From Bin55 sp965199895 (lineage in GTDB: Bacteria > Pseudomonadota > Gammaproteobacteria > Pseudomonadales > Azotimanducaceae), in assembly GCA_965199895.1 (NCBI GenBank), contig CBDATJ010000008.1, forward strand, positions 124,001 through 188,000: a stretch of 64,000 bases of DNA, given 5' to 3'. Position 1 is the first letter of the stretch. Every line of letters starts with the position of its first letter. Of this stretch, positions 9,368 through 18,775 are shown piece after piece. The notes beneath the pieces were generated by a model, which ran no database searches, was not told the DNA's origin, and saw only the letters and a list, made by a program, of their open reading frames with translations. Position numbers and translations under genes: made by a program.

Positions 9368-10174
9368 CTATTCTCTTTGGACTTGTTTGACTCGTTCGAT
9401 CCATTTCTTTGGATGGCTATGGCATGCGAGAAACGGAGGATTCAGTAACGACGGTTTGAGATTGTAGGTTAAGGGTTGTCCGTCTAAGTCGTAGATCCCG
9501 CCTCCTGCTGCTTCTAAGACGGCACCTGCCGCAGCTGTGTCCCATTCATTCGTAGGACCAAAACGAACATACAGATCAGCTAGCCCCTCGGCAATGAGAC
9601 AGGCTTTTAAACTACTACCCATGACTTCGCTATCTACTTCGGTGCCTTCAGACTCCAGCAGTTCAATTAATCGTCGGTTTTCATCATGAGCATGATGTCT
9701 ACTTTTGAAAATGCGGATTTTGCTTTTGTTTGAAGAGACAGCAGAAATCCGAACGGTACCGTTTCGATCACTACGGTAGGACAGCCCTTCTTTTACTTGA
9801 CCAGTGTAAATTGTGTTTTTGGTCGGTACACCCACGACTCCCAGTGTGGGTTTGTTGTTTTCGACCAGGGCAACATTGACGGTAAATTGACCCGTACGTT
9901 TGATGAAATCTCGAGTACCGTCCAATGGATCAATTAGCCAATATCGACTCCACTGTCGACGAACTTCAAAAGACGGTATCTTGGCTTCTTCAGACAACAC
10001 CGGTGTACCTGGATCAAGTTGATCCAGACCCGAGAGAATAGTCTCATTAGCAAGCAAATCGGCTGCTGTGACCGGTGTGTGGTTGTTCTTAGTCTTAGTC
10101 TCAAACTCAGAGTCATAGACTGAAAGAATTTTTTTGTGGGCCGTGTCTACGATTTGCTTTAGTTCTTCAAGCAT
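9368..10174 (-). CDS. cysQ: 3'(2'),5'-bisphosphate nucleotidase CysQ
   Basis: A magnesium-dependent phosphatase of the inositol monophosphatase superfamily. It removes the 3' phosphate from PAP/PAPS and so clears the by-product of sulfate assimilation. The metal-binding motif WLIDPLDGTRDFI and the second motif EWDTAAAGAVLEAAGG are intact. I start at ATG 10174 because MLEELKQIVDTAHKKILSVYD aligns with the E. coli CysQ N-terminus; a TTG at 10186 would add four residues. The 157-base gap to yrfG must hold both divergent promoters. In Pseudomonas cysQ neighbours nudE and yrfG; nudE is absent here. Confidence 0.9.
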   Translation of the reverse strand: MLEELKQIVDTAHKKILSVYDSEFETKTKNNHTPVTAADLLANETILSGLDQLDPGTPVLSEEAKIPSFEVRRQWSRYWLIDPLDGTRDFIKRTGQFTVNVALVENNKPTLGVVGVPTKNTIYTGQVKEGLSYRSDRNGTVRISAVSSNKSKIRIFKSRHHAHDENRRLIELLESEGTEVDSEVMGSSLKACLIAEGLADLYVRFGPTNEWDTAAAGAVLEAAGGGIYDLDGQPLTYNLKPSLLNPPFLACHSHPKKWIERVKQVQRE

Positions 10175-10331
10175 GACTGTTTTCAATGCTGCTTTGAATT
10201 GTTTCGGACTATCTGTTTTTCACAAACTACAATAGGTTTAGATAGTCTCATTTTTATTTCAACGTGTCCGATCGTTTCACAAATCGTTATTCAAACTCAA
10301 GACCTCCAAGTCTTGTTCATTAAGACCCCAT

Positions 10332-10988
10332 TTGCTGGTTGTGTTACCGTGGGAGGAAATAGAAACCGTTTTCCTGGATCTGGATGGTGTATTAATCGAT
10401 CTGTGTTTCGATCATGAACTTTGGCGCCAGGTTTTGCCCGAAGCTGTTGCACAGCAATCGAATAAAAGTTTAGATGAAGTACGACGAGAGTTATACGGTG
10501 GTATGCGGCCGCCTTATGGTATTCACAACTACTGCGTGGATTATTGGAGTACCCGATCGGGTTGCGATGTCCGAGCGCTGCACCGCGCTCGTCAACACAG
10601 GATGATGTTCAGAGCGGGCACCAGAGCGTTTCTTGAATTTTTGAGAAAACAGTCGTGCAGTACGGTTATTGTGACCAATGCTCACCCGTATAGCCTTCAA
10701 CTTAAAGACCAAGCAACAGGAATTTGCAAATGGGTCCATGAGTCCTATTCGGCTCATGAGTTTGGTATTTCTAAGGACTACACTGAATTTTGGTCTCGAT
10801 TGGCTGACAGAGTTAGCTATACACCGAGCCGTTCACTCTACATCGACGATCGGCCCGAACTTCTTGAAGTAGCGGAGAAATACGGAATAAAACACTTGGT
10901 TACCGTCGAACAACCAGACTCAACCAACACTCGAAAGATTCATACTCGTTACCAGTGTATTTCCGAGTTCAATGAACTCATGAGGTAG
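10332..10988 (+). CDS. yrfG: HAD-family GMP/IMP nucleotidase YrfG
   Basis: A haloacid dehalogenase-like hydrolase resembling E. coli YrfG, which dephosphorylates GMP and IMP. Motif I is FLDLDGVLIDL with the nucleophilic Asp. TNAHP is the family's motif II, and the SLYIDDRPE segment supplies the C-terminal acidic pair. The 218-residue length is normal. The start is TTG at 10332 or GTG at 10341. It is followed nine bases later by hslR and then pckA, the E. coli order without hslO. Confidence 0.88.
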   Translation: MLVVLPWEEIETVFLDLDGVLIDLCFDHELWRQVLPEAVAQQSNKSLDEVRRELYGGMRPPYGIHNYCVDYWSTRSGCDVRALHRARQHRMMFRAGTRAFLEFLRKQSCSTVIVTNAHPYSLQLKDQATGICKWVHESYSAHEFGISKDYTEFWSRLADRVSYTPSRSLYIDDRPELLEVAEKYGIKHLVTVEQPDSTNTRKIHTRYQCISEFNELMR

Positions 10989-10997
10989 GCTGCAGCA

Positions 10998-11396
10998 GTG
11001 TCTGAAACCTTAAGAATCGACAAATGGCTGTGGGCGGCTCGGTTCTATAAAACACGATCTCTAGCTCAGACTGCTGTCACTACAGGACGTGTGCGTCTGA
11101 ACGGTGAGAAAACCAAACCCGCTCGTGGTCTCAGGCGTGGGGACGAATTGTCGGTGACTGTATCAGATGTGCGTAGGGTTATTGTGGTACGAGATCTTTC
11201 TGCAAAGCGTGGACCAGCAACAGTCGCTCAAGGTTTGTATGAAGAAACTCCAGAGTCAATTGAGCAAAGAGAACGAGTAGAGCACCAACGCAAGGAAGAG
11301 TATCGACTGCGCTCTGTGTCGAAATTTAAACCTCACAAAGCAGATCGTCGAAAACTAGCTCGACTGAAACGGGAAAGTCAGTACGGTAATAGTTAA
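10998..11396 (+). CDS. hslR: Heat-shock protein Hsp15, S4 RNA-binding domain
   Basis: Hsp15 binds free 50S subunits carrying a stalled peptidyl-tRNA. The S4 domain fills residues 4-60 (LRIDKWLWAARFYKTRSLA, then GRVRLNG). A basic tail follows (KFKPHKADRRKLARLKRE), as in the family. It begins at GTG, nine bases after yrfG stops, so the two are probably co-transcribed. No sigma-32 promoter could be recognised. Confidence 0.92.
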   Translation: MSETLRIDKWLWAARFYKTRSLAQTAVTTGRVRLNGEKTKPARGLRRGDELSVTVSDVRRVIVVRDLSAKRGPATVAQGLYEETPESIEQRERVEHQRKEEYRLRSVSKFKPHKADRRKLARLKRESQYGNS

Positions 11397-11410
11397 AGTA
11401 ATGCTATTTC

Positions 11411-13024
11411 ATGTCAGTGTCCATGCTGATTTGGGACACGGTTGCTAAAATATTCCTTTTCTACTCCTGGACTATTTCAATCGAAGCTCTCGACGAACCC
11501 TCCCAATTTATTAACCTCAACTTACCTTCTTTAGCAGAGCATGTCATCCACGGAAACGAAGGTCGATTATTAGCCAATGGTGCGATTGCGGTTCGCACAG
11601 GTGCTCGAACCGGTCGTTCTCCGAAAGATCGATTTATCGTCTGTGATGCTACGACCGAATCTTCAGTAGATTGGGGTGGAATTAACCAACGTTTTGATCC
11701 TGAAGGTTTTGTTCGATTGTGGAATCGAGTCAGTGAATTTGTAAGTTCTGACTCAACCTATCGCAGCTATATGCACGTGGGTGCACACCCCGAGCATCAT
11801 TTGCCGATTCAGGTAACGACACAGTATGCGTGGCATCACATGTTTGCTCAAGCATTATTTGTCACTCCCGATGAATTCAATCCATCCGACAAGCCTATTT
11901 GGGAAATATTGAGTGTACCCGAATTTCAGTGCGTGCCTGAGCGCGACGGTACGAACTCCGACGGGACGGTAATCATAGACTTCACGAGACGACGAGTTCT
12001 AGTCGCAGGTCTGAAGTATGCGGGTGAGATGAAGAAGTCGATGTTTGCGGTGATGAATTTCTTGTTACCCGAGCAAGATGTCTTGCCGATGCACTGTTCG
12101 GCTAATGTGGACTCTTCAGGTAAAACCGCACTGTTTTTTGGACTTTCCGGAACCGGAAAAACCACACTGTCGTCTGATGAGGATTGTGAATTAATTGGAG
12201 ACGATGAGCACGGTTGGGGAGTCAGTACTGTCTTCAACTTTGAAGGGGGTTGTTATGCCAAGTGCATCAACCTATCTCGTGAAACTGAGCCCGTGATCTA
12301 CGATGCGATTCGGTTTGGTGCGATTGTTGAGAACGTAGTCTATGATGAGGAAACTCGCATACCCGACTACACAGACACTCGATATACCGAAAACACCCGC
12401 GCTTGTTATCCCAGGGCCAATATTCGTTCTTGTCAGCCCGACAATCGTGCCGGTGAACCGGAAACTATTTTCTTTTTGACTTGCGATGTCAGTGGTGTCC
12501 TTCCACCTGTTTCTTTACTCAGTGAGGAAACTGCAGCTTATCATTTTTTGTCTGGATACACGGCACAAGTGGGTTCAACAGTGATGGGATCCAGTGATCC
12601 ATTTTCTGCGACGTTTTCTGCGGGTTTCGGCGCAGCGTTCCTACCTAGACCACCTGGAGTTTATGCCGAATTGCTGATTCGAAGAATGAAGGGTTTTGGG
12701 TCTAAGGTTTATTTAGTGAACACGGGCTGGAGTGGGGGTCCGTACGGAGTAGGAGAACGCATGAGTATCCCGACTACCCGGCGCATTATCGAAGCGGTTC
12801 GTTCTGGTGAAGTCTTGCGCGTACCGCACAAGCATTTACCTATGCTCAACTTAACAATTCCAGTACATCTCGACGGGATTAATTCAAAGATATTGAATCC
12901 CCAAGACACTTGGAGTAACCCAGAAGATTACACGGTCGCACAAGCCTCACTGATTGCAAAGTTCAAGGAAAACTTCAAGAAGTTCGTAGTCGATGCGAAG
13001 ATTGCTGCTGCAGGACCGGGATAG
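11411..13024 (+). CDS. pckA: ATP-dependent phosphoenolpyruvate carboxykinase
   Basis: It converts oxaloacetate and ATP to phosphoenolpyruvate and CO2, the entry step of gluconeogenesis. The substrate loop GARTGRSPKDRFIV, the P-loop GLSGTGKTTLSSDE, the metal site LIGDDEHGWG and the FNFEGGCYAKCINL segment are all present. The protein is 537 residues against about 515 in Pseudomonas. The extra 20 or so N-terminal residues are hydrophobic and not family-like, so the start may be ATG 11423 or later. It lies 14 bases after hslR. Confidence 0.95.
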   Translation: MSVSMLIWDTVAKIFLFYSWTISIEALDEPSQFINLNLPSLAEHVIHGNEGRLLANGAIAVRTGARTGRSPKDRFIVCDATTESSVDWGGINQRFDPEGFVRLWNRVSEFVSSDSTYRSYMHVGAHPEHHLPIQVTTQYAWHHMFAQALFVTPDEFNPSDKPIWEILSVPEFQCVPERDGTNSDGTVIIDFTRRRVLVAGLKYAGEMKKSMFAVMNFLLPEQDVLPMHCSANVDSSGKTALFFGLSGTGKTTLSSDEDCELIGDDEHGWGVSTVFNFEGGCYAKCINLSRETEPVIYDAIRFGAIVENVVYDEETRIPDYTDTRYTENTRACYPRANIRSCQPDNRAGEPETIFFLTCDVSGVLPPVSLLSEETAAYHFLSGYTAQVGSTVMGSSDPFSATFSAGFGAAFLPRPPGVYAELLIRRMKGFGSKVYLVNTGWSGGPYGVGERMSIPTTRRIIEAVRSGEVLRVPHKHLPMLNLTIPVHLDGINSKILNPQDTWSNPEDYTVAQASLIAKFKENFKKFVVDAKIAAAGPG

Positions 13025-13139
13025 GACGGGAAGCTTTTGGACTAGTGATTGGATAATCTCCAAGCGTTAGTTCGTCACATGTTAGCTTGAATTGGGAACG
13101 TAGTTTGTTCTCAATCAACCTTTTGTTATTGCTAGATGA

Positions 13140-14711
13140 ATGATGTCTACCCGATACCAACGTGCTCTTGAACATTTGCGTGGAAACGTTGGTTTCACGC
13201 GCCTCAATCATGGGCTCGAAAAGGAAGCGCTGCGGATAGACCGACACGGGTATCTCTCCAAAAAGCCTCATCCGAGTGCATTAGGAGCAGCGCTCACCCA
13301 TACAGCGATTACGACGGATTTTTCGGAAGCGCAGCTGGAGTTCATCACCTCCGTTCACACTTCCATCGATCAGTGCGTGAAAGAAATGGAGCGTATTCAT
13401 GCCCTGGTATACCAAGCTCTAGACAACGAAATCTTGTGGCCGTCAAGTATGCCTTGCATGTTGAAAGGTGAACGGACCGTTCCCATCGCCGAATACGGCC
13501 GCTCCAACCTCGGTCGCATGAAACACATCTATCGGCAGGGTCTCGGTCATCGATATGGGCGATATATGCAAACGATTTCTGGTGTGCACTTCAACTTTTC
13601 GATTCCCGCCGAGCTTTGGAACAGCTATGCGGAGTTCGTGGGAGCGCGCGACACCGTTGAATTTCGCAACGATTCTTATCTCTCAATGATTCGGGAGTTT
13701 CAAAGCACAGCATGGTTAGTGTTGTATCTGTTTGGCAGTTCACCTGCAGTTTGTGGTTCGTTTATGGCTGGTCGGCTGCATGAACTAGAGAACTTTGGTG
13801 ATGAATCGTATCACTTACCCTATGCGACTTCTCTTCGCATGGGACCCCTAGGATACAAGAGTGCTGTTCAGGCGAAACGGTTTGTGAGCTACAACTCTAT
13901 TGAATCGTATACCCAATCAATTCTGCCATTACTTATGAATCCTCATCCTCCCTATACAGAGATTGGAATCAAGGATGATAGAGGGGAGTACAAGCAGTTA
14001 TCGACTGCCATGTTGCAGATAGAAGCAGAGTTTTATGCGACGGTTCGACCTAAACCCCAAGCGAAAGGCATCGACAGACCGTTGGTTGCACTGAATAAAG
14101 AAGGAATTGAGTACGTCGAACTGCGTTGCTTGGATTTAAACCCATATTTCATCACCGGAATCGACCGAGTGACTCTGCATTTTCTAGACGCTCTTTTGCT
14201 ATATTTGTGGTTGAGTCCGAGTAAACCAGACTCTCAAGATCGCTGGGATGAAATACAACACAATGATCAGATTGTTGCCGAGCAGGGCAGGAAGCCCGAT
14301 CTCAAGATCCGAGTCGATGGGAAGGAGGAGTCCATGCAACAACTAGCATTAGAAATCTTGGAGCAAGTGAAGGTAGTTGCTGAGATATTGGACGAAGCGA
14401 ATGACTCGAAAAGCTATCGTGCTTCAGTCGATCTTCAGAGACAGAAAGTTGTGGATGTTTCACACACCCCTTCAGCTATATTGCTCCAAGAAATGGCTGA
14501 TACTGAACAGTCTTACTATTGGACGGTTGCGAGTTTAGCAAAGAAGCATCAAGAATCCTTTAAGAATGTCACCATACCCACTGAAATGTGGGAACGCTTC
14601 GACCAACTGAATCAAGAATCGCGACAAGAGCAAGCGCGAATCGAAGCAGCAGATGAACTTTCGTTAGACGACTATATCATTCAGTCGCAATCTCTAGAAG
14701 GTGTGCGATGA
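13140..14711 (+). CDS. gshA: Glutamate-cysteine ligase
   Basis: The first and rate-limiting step of glutathione synthesis: ATP-dependent ligation of glutamate and cysteine. The sequence belongs to the proteobacterial (E. coli) type, with LNHGLEKEALRID at the N-terminus, TDFSEAQLEFIT after it, and the conserved ELRCLDLNPY core at about residue 325. At 523 residues it is complete. ATG codons at 13140 and 13143 are equally possible. Its stop overlaps the acpH start by four bases (ATGA), implying translational coupling. Confidence 0.93.
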   Translation: MMSTRYQRALEHLRGNVGFTRLNHGLEKEALRIDRHGYLSKKPHPSALGAALTHTAITTDFSEAQLEFITSVHTSIDQCVKEMERIHALVYQALDNEILWPSSMPCMLKGERTVPIAEYGRSNLGRMKHIYRQGLGHRYGRYMQTISGVHFNFSIPAELWNSYAEFVGARDTVEFRNDSYLSMIREFQSTAWLVLYLFGSSPAVCGSFMAGRLHELENFGDESYHLPYATSLRMGPLGYKSAVQAKRFVSYNSIESYTQSILPLLMNPHPPYTEIGIKDDRGEYKQLSTAMLQIEAEFYATVRPKPQAKGIDRPLVALNKEGIEYVELRCLDLNPYFITGIDRVTLHFLDALLLYLWLSPSKPDSQDRWDEIQHNDQIVAEQGRKPDLKIRVDGKEESMQQLALEILEQVKVVAEILDEANDSKSYRASVDLQRQKVVDVSHTPSAILLQEMADTEQSYYWTVASLAKKHQESFKNVTIPTEMWERFDQLNQESRQEQARIEAADELSLDDYIIQSQSLEGVR

Positions 14712-15316
14712 ACCACCTCGCGCATTGTTGGTTAGCGAGAGGATGCGATGGACATGTTGCTGGTGGTTTTCTGGGTGATTTCTACAAAGGTCCGATTCCC
14801 TCACACTTACCCAAGGACTTTCAAGAGGGATTGCAATTACATCGCCATATCGACACACTAACGAACCAAATGGATGAGATGAAGTCAACATACTGTAGAT
14901 TTAGTCCGAAATTGCGCAGAGTTGCTCCTATTCTTTTGGACATGATGGCGGATCACATCCTGGCACGATTTTGGGACCAGCATGCCCAAGGTAAATTACC
15001 GAAATTTACCGCCTATTGCTATGAGACAATTCCACGGTATCCAATACCTGAAAGAGGATTGAAGGCGTTTAATTTCATCGTCAGTCGGAATCTATGGAAC
15101 CAATACGTGGAATTTGAAACAATATTAGAAACCATGGATCGACTCCTTAAGCGCTTGAAGATGTCACAGTTATCGTCTGAATTGAAAGGAATCGATGATC
15201 GATTGGAAGAGTTTCACCAGGACTTTTGTGAGTACTTTCCGATGATTGAGCAACGAGCCACCTTGTGGATCGAGAACAACACGCAGAGCAAGGCACCGAA
15301 AGAGTCTAAAATCTAG
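14708..15316 (+). CDS. acpH: Acyl carrier protein phosphodiesterase
   Basis: AcpH removes the 4'-phosphopantetheine arm from holo-ACP, giving apo-ACP. The family pattern is clear: MNHLAHCWLA at the start, GGFLGDFYKG, LQLHRHIDTLT with the metal-binding His/Asp, and RRVAPILLDMMADH. Length is 202 residues. Overlap with gshA (ATGA) suggests one transcript, although the two enzymes share no pathway. Confidence 0.85.
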   Translation: MNHLAHCWLARGCDGHVAGGFLGDFYKGPIPSHLPKDFQEGLQLHRHIDTLTNQMDEMKSTYCRFSPKLRRVAPILLDMMADHILARFWDQHAQGKLPKFTAYCYETIPRYPIPERGLKAFNFIVSRNLWNQYVEFETILETMDRLLKRLKMSQLSSELKGIDDRLEEFHQDFCEYFPMIEQRATLWIENNTQSKAPKESKI

Positions 15317-15369
15317 AAACAGAACCACCATAGACGAAACGCACATCGTGAATCAAAGGGAGAACCAAA

Positions 15370-15861
15370 CTGATTCTGAGAATTGACCTCAAACATTCCG
15401 AAACTTGGAATGCCTTGGCACTATTCATAGGTGGTGCCACTCTAGCGGCAACTCTGATTGCAGAGCATGTCTTTAACCAAGCTCCGTGCAGTCTATGTTT
15501 GTCTCAGAGATATTGCATGGTTCTAGGCATCTTGTTCGTCATGTTCGGGATGATTTCGGAACCACGTAGGGGTATATTCCCATTGTTAGCTATTTTGGCT
15601 TATTTGGGCGGTATCGCATTTGCAATCTACCAGATGTTGCTCATCAATATTGATTCAATGACCAGCTCTTGCGGTTATGATTTGCCCACAGCTCTCCAAT
15701 ACGACTACCCTCTTCAAGATGTGATTATGGTGTTTTTCACCGGTTCTGAATCATGTTCTGAACAATCGATCTTCCCTTATTTGTCTGCAGCTGGCTTCTT
15801 CGGTTTAATTGTTATTTCAGTCATTCAGTTCATACTGGGACCTCGATCCAAACGCCCATAG
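15370..15861 (+). CDS. dsbB: Disulfide bond formation protein DsbB, probable CTG start
   Basis: An inner-membrane quinone reductase that reoxidises DsbA. Four membrane helices are predicted. The first redox pair is in APCSLCLSQR (CxxC). The second pair is the two cysteines in the loop between SSCGYD and ESCSEQ. The first ATG/GTG/TTG is TTG at 15415, which would remove the cytoplasmic lead and cut into helix 1. The frame is open upstream to TGA at 15349. CTG at 15370 has AAAGGGAG seven bases before it and gives a normal N-terminus of about 15 residues before TM1. ATT at 15373 is an alternative. No DsbA gene lies in this window. Confidence 0.85.
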   Translation: MILRIDLKHSETWNALALFIGGATLAATLIAEHVFNQAPCSLCLSQRYCMVLGILFVMFGMISEPRRGIFPLLAILAYLGGIAFAIYQMLLINIDSMTSSCGYDLPTALQYDYPLQDVIMVFFTGSESCSEQSIFPYLSAAGFFGLIVISVIQFILGPRSKRP

Positions 15862-15944
15862 CACACTTTATTCTGATTCAGTGCTCCTCTCAATGAGACT
15901 GCAACATAGGGAGTGGATCAGTTAGCCACGAGGACTAATCGACC

Positions 15945-17813
15945 CTGATTCAGTTCCGCAACGTATTCTTCAAATACGGTAGTGATTCCCTGTTTGAGGA
16001 TTTATCTTTCACCGTCCATGCGGGTCAACGAGCTGGAGTGGTCGGGCGTAACGGTGTCGGAAAATCAACCTTGCTTGAGATCCTATTGGGCCGCCTACTT
16101 CCCGAAGATGGCGAGACGATCCGACCGTCGAACTGGCGAGTTGCATCGTTACAGCAATACGTTGCACCCTCAAAGCAAACCGCATTGGAATTCGTAAAAG
16201 ACGGTGATGTCGTCCTTCGATCTCTTGAAAAGAAAATTAAGAATTCAGAGTCTTCAGGTGACGAAACTACTCTAGCAAAAGCACTCGCAGATTACGAAGA
16301 TTTGGGCGGTTTTCAACTTGATCACCGAGCAATAACCATCCTAGTTGGTTTAGGATTTTCGCATCCTGATTTCCAGAAACAACACCAAGCATTTTCCGGC
16401 GGCTGGAGGATCAAACTCAACTTAGCCCGAACTCTATTGACCCCATCTGATCTATTGCTGCTCGACGAACCTACCAACCACCTAGATCTAGAAGCGACAG
16501 TATGGTTGCGACGTTGGCTGCAAAAGTATGAAGGCACGGTTCTCACGGTTGCGCATGATCGCGACTTTTTGGATCGAGTGGTAACCAACATCATTCACAT
16601 TGATCAAAAACGTGCTAAGACCTACAAAGGAGGGTACACCGATTTCGAGAGGGAGCGAGTGTTGCACATGCAACACCAGGAAGCGATGGCAACAAGGCAA
16701 GCCAAGGAAAGGGAAAGAATCGAAGTATTTATCAATAGATTCCGTGCCAAAGAGAGTAAAGCAAAACAGGTTCAAAGCAGAATCAAAGCTCTGGAGAGAA
16801 TGTCAAAAGTGTCGGTTCTCCACCGCCAAACTCCTTACCAGTTTTCAATACCTGCACCCAAGCAATTTGATCAGCCCATGGCTTCTTTTGATGAGTGCAA
16901 CCTAGGATATGACGACAAAGTGGTGATCAGCGGGCTTACTCAACGCATTTATCCTCGTGATCGCATTGGACTGTTGGGAGTGAATGGCGCGGGTAAATCC
17001 ACACTATTGAAAGCTCTTGCAGGGGAACTCACACCGATGTCAGGATCCTTTAAATTGAGTCCACACACGACTGTTGGTTATTTCTCACAACATCAGTTAG
17101 AGATTTTGGATGAAAGCAAAAGTGCCTACGAACAAGTTCAGGCATTGAGCGAGCAAGCACCGCAATCAGTGCGAGGATTCTTAGGCTCGTGGGGGTTTTC
17201 TGGGGATGATGTCTATCGACCCGTGAGCCAATTTAGTGGAGGAGAGAAAGCTCGGTTGGTACTGGCTCGGATAGCCATGACTGGATCTGCTCTACTGGTG
17301 TTGGATGAGCCGACTAACCATTTGGACTTGGAATTGCGAACGGCACTAGCTTCCGCCTTAGATTCATTTGATGGAGCGGTTGTGGTTGCAGCTCACGACC
17401 AGCACCTATTGCGGCAATGTGTGAATGAATTTTGGCTGGTGCAAAAAGGTTCGATTACGGTCTTCGACGGAGACCTGGAAGACTATGAAACACACATAGT
17501 CACTGAAGACTCTTCATCCAAGTCACCTACGGTTATTTCGAGCCGAGAGAAACGAAAACAGCGTGCGGCCACACGCCAGAAACACGGCGTATTCATTCAG
17601 AGGAGATTGGAAATAGAAGATGAAATAGAGCGATGGAACCAAGACATCAAGGATCTGGATGAATCATTCGCTGACCCCGATTTCATGAGTGAGATAGATC
17701 GTCAAGAATTGAATCGACTCATGGCCGCCCACAGCAATGCACGAAGCCGAATTGCAGAACTTGAGAAAGAGTGGTTCTCTATAGAGGAACGACTATCGGA
17801 GTACGAAACCTAG
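15945..17813 (+). CDS. ABC-F family ATPase (YheS-like), probable CTG start
   Basis: A soluble protein with two ATP-binding cassettes and no membrane domain, the ABC-F class that acts on ribosomes. Walker A motifs are GRNGVGKST and GVNGAGKST; signatures are FSGGWRIKLNLA and FSGGEKARLVLA; both Walker B regions read DEPTNHLDLE. The inter-domain linker is basic and a coiled coil ends the protein. It is closest to E. coli YheS in layout. The first conventional start (GTG 16038) falls just before Walker A and would delete strand 1. In-frame sequence back to CTG 15945 restores it (LIQFRNVFFKYG). GAGGA lies ten bases before the CTG, and a TAA at 15936 limits the ORF. Confidence 0.88.
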   Translation: MIQFRNVFFKYGSDSLFEDLSFTVHAGQRAGVVGRNGVGKSTLLEILLGRLLPEDGETIRPSNWRVASLQQYVAPSKQTALEFVKDGDVVLRSLEKKIKNSESSGDETTLAKALADYEDLGGFQLDHRAITILVGLGFSHPDFQKQHQAFSGGWRIKLNLARTLLTPSDLLLLDEPTNHLDLEATVWLRRWLQKYEGTVLTVAHDRDFLDRVVTNIIHIDQKRAKTYKGGYTDFERERVLHMQHQEAMATRQAKERERIEVFINRFRAKESKAKQVQSRIKALERMSKVSVLHRQTPYQFSIPAPKQFDQPMASFDECNLGYDDKVVISGLTQRIYPRDRIGLLGVNGAGKSTLLKALAGELTPMSGSFKLSPHTTVGYFSQHQLEILDESKSAYEQVQALSEQAPQSVRGFLGSWGFSGDDVYRPVSQFSGGEKARLVLARIAMTGSALLVLDEPTNHLDLELRTALASALDSFDGAVVVAAHDQHLLRQCVNEFWLVQKGSITVFDGDLEDYETHIVTEDSSSKSPTVISSREKRKQRAATRQKHGVFIQRRLEIEDEIERWNQDIKDLDESFADPDFMSEIDRQELNRLMAAHSNARSRIAELEKEWFSIEERLSEYET

Positions 17814-17822
17814 GGTATCGCA

Positions 17823-18737
17823 CTACATTTGCTCTCGAGCATCCTGGACAAATATCTTGGTGAAATCAGCTTCTAGCTCCATTGTGTCCCCCCGTCTCTG
17901 GATTTCAATGGAAATGACCCCATCACTTTTTGATTGAGCCCTTTTCACGTGGTCTATTGCGCGAATAGATTGTTCACCAATCGTGAGGAGAACATCACCA
18001 GGTTTCAAGGGTAGGTCGCCTTCGACACTGAGTACGACAACTCCAAACTCTGCATCAAAGTATTCCCCTAGATCACTTTCAAATTCAAAGAGAACTAATT
18101 GATCGCCTGATGTAGTCCACCATTGATCTATCACGGGATTAGAGACGACAATATCATAGAAGGGGTAGCGTATGCTCTCTGTCACGTCTAGTTCTATAGG
18201 GATGAGTTCGGTTTCTCCCTCTCGCTTTACTGATAACGTTACTGGGCCATCCCAGACCGATGAAAACAGGGTCACCTCAAGGGAATTTTCTGAGTTATTA
18301 AGAAGTTTCCCATGATTCTCTTCATTTACGAGTTTGACTATCGTGTCGTTGGTTTGAATACCAGCTTCCGCTGCAATACTCTCAGGGGAGACTGAGGTGA
18401 CAATGAGGACATCGTTTGTGCCAGGTTTGATTTCCATCCCTAAAACTTCGGAAGTGAAGCTCTCTTGAAACGCGGGAATCACCGACTCTTCTACTGCATC
18501 CAGGGTATGCATGATCATTGAGGACATGACCTTGGTGGCTACTTGAGCAGGGTTAATTTCTTCTGGCATTGCAATAGCTGCCTCCAATGAATCCAGTATT
18601 TGGGTTGCAAGGACATCCCCTTCGAACTCTGCTAGGACCTCATACACTCTTTCCTCATTGGTAGGATCAACGAGTTCTGATTCTCCTAAAACTGATAGGC
18701 ATATCAAAGTTAGTGATAACAACAGCCAATTCTTCAT
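17823..18737 (-). CDS. Secreted PDZ-domain protein
   Basis: An exported protein of about 304 residues. ATG at 18737 has AAGGA seven bases upstream and opens a signal peptide (MKNWLLLSLTLICLSVLG); a longer ATG form from 18779 would bury it. Two PDZ-like regions are visible. The first is around the SPESIAAEAGIQTNDTIVKL segment. The second is near the C-terminus (EFGVVVLSVEGDLPLKPGDV). No protease triad is present. The second region is clearly related to that of the upstream neighbour, so the pair arose by duplication. It is the last gene of the sigma-factor operon. Confidence 0.72.
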   Translation of the reverse strand: MKNWLLLSLTLICLSVLGESELVDPTNEERVYEVLAEFEGDVLATQILDSLEAAIAMPEEINPAQVATKVMSSMIMHTLDAVEESVIPAFQESFTSEVLGMEIKPGTNDVLIVTSVSPESIAAEAGIQTNDTIVKLVNEENHGKLLNNSENSLEVTLFSSVWDGPVTLSVKREGETELIPIELDVTESIRYPFYDIVVSNPVIDQWWTTSGDQLVLFEFESDLGEYFDAEFGVVVLSVEGDLPLKPGDVLLTIGEQSIRAIDHVKRAQSKSDGVISIEIQRRGDTMELEADFTKIFVQDAREQM

Positions 18738-18775
18738 ACCTTTATCCTTCTGATCTATCGTTTCGTTACCTAATG

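Noticed and set aside
10199..10417. 72-codon plus-strand ORF before yrfG
   Set aside because: It runs into yrfG in another frame and matches nothing known.
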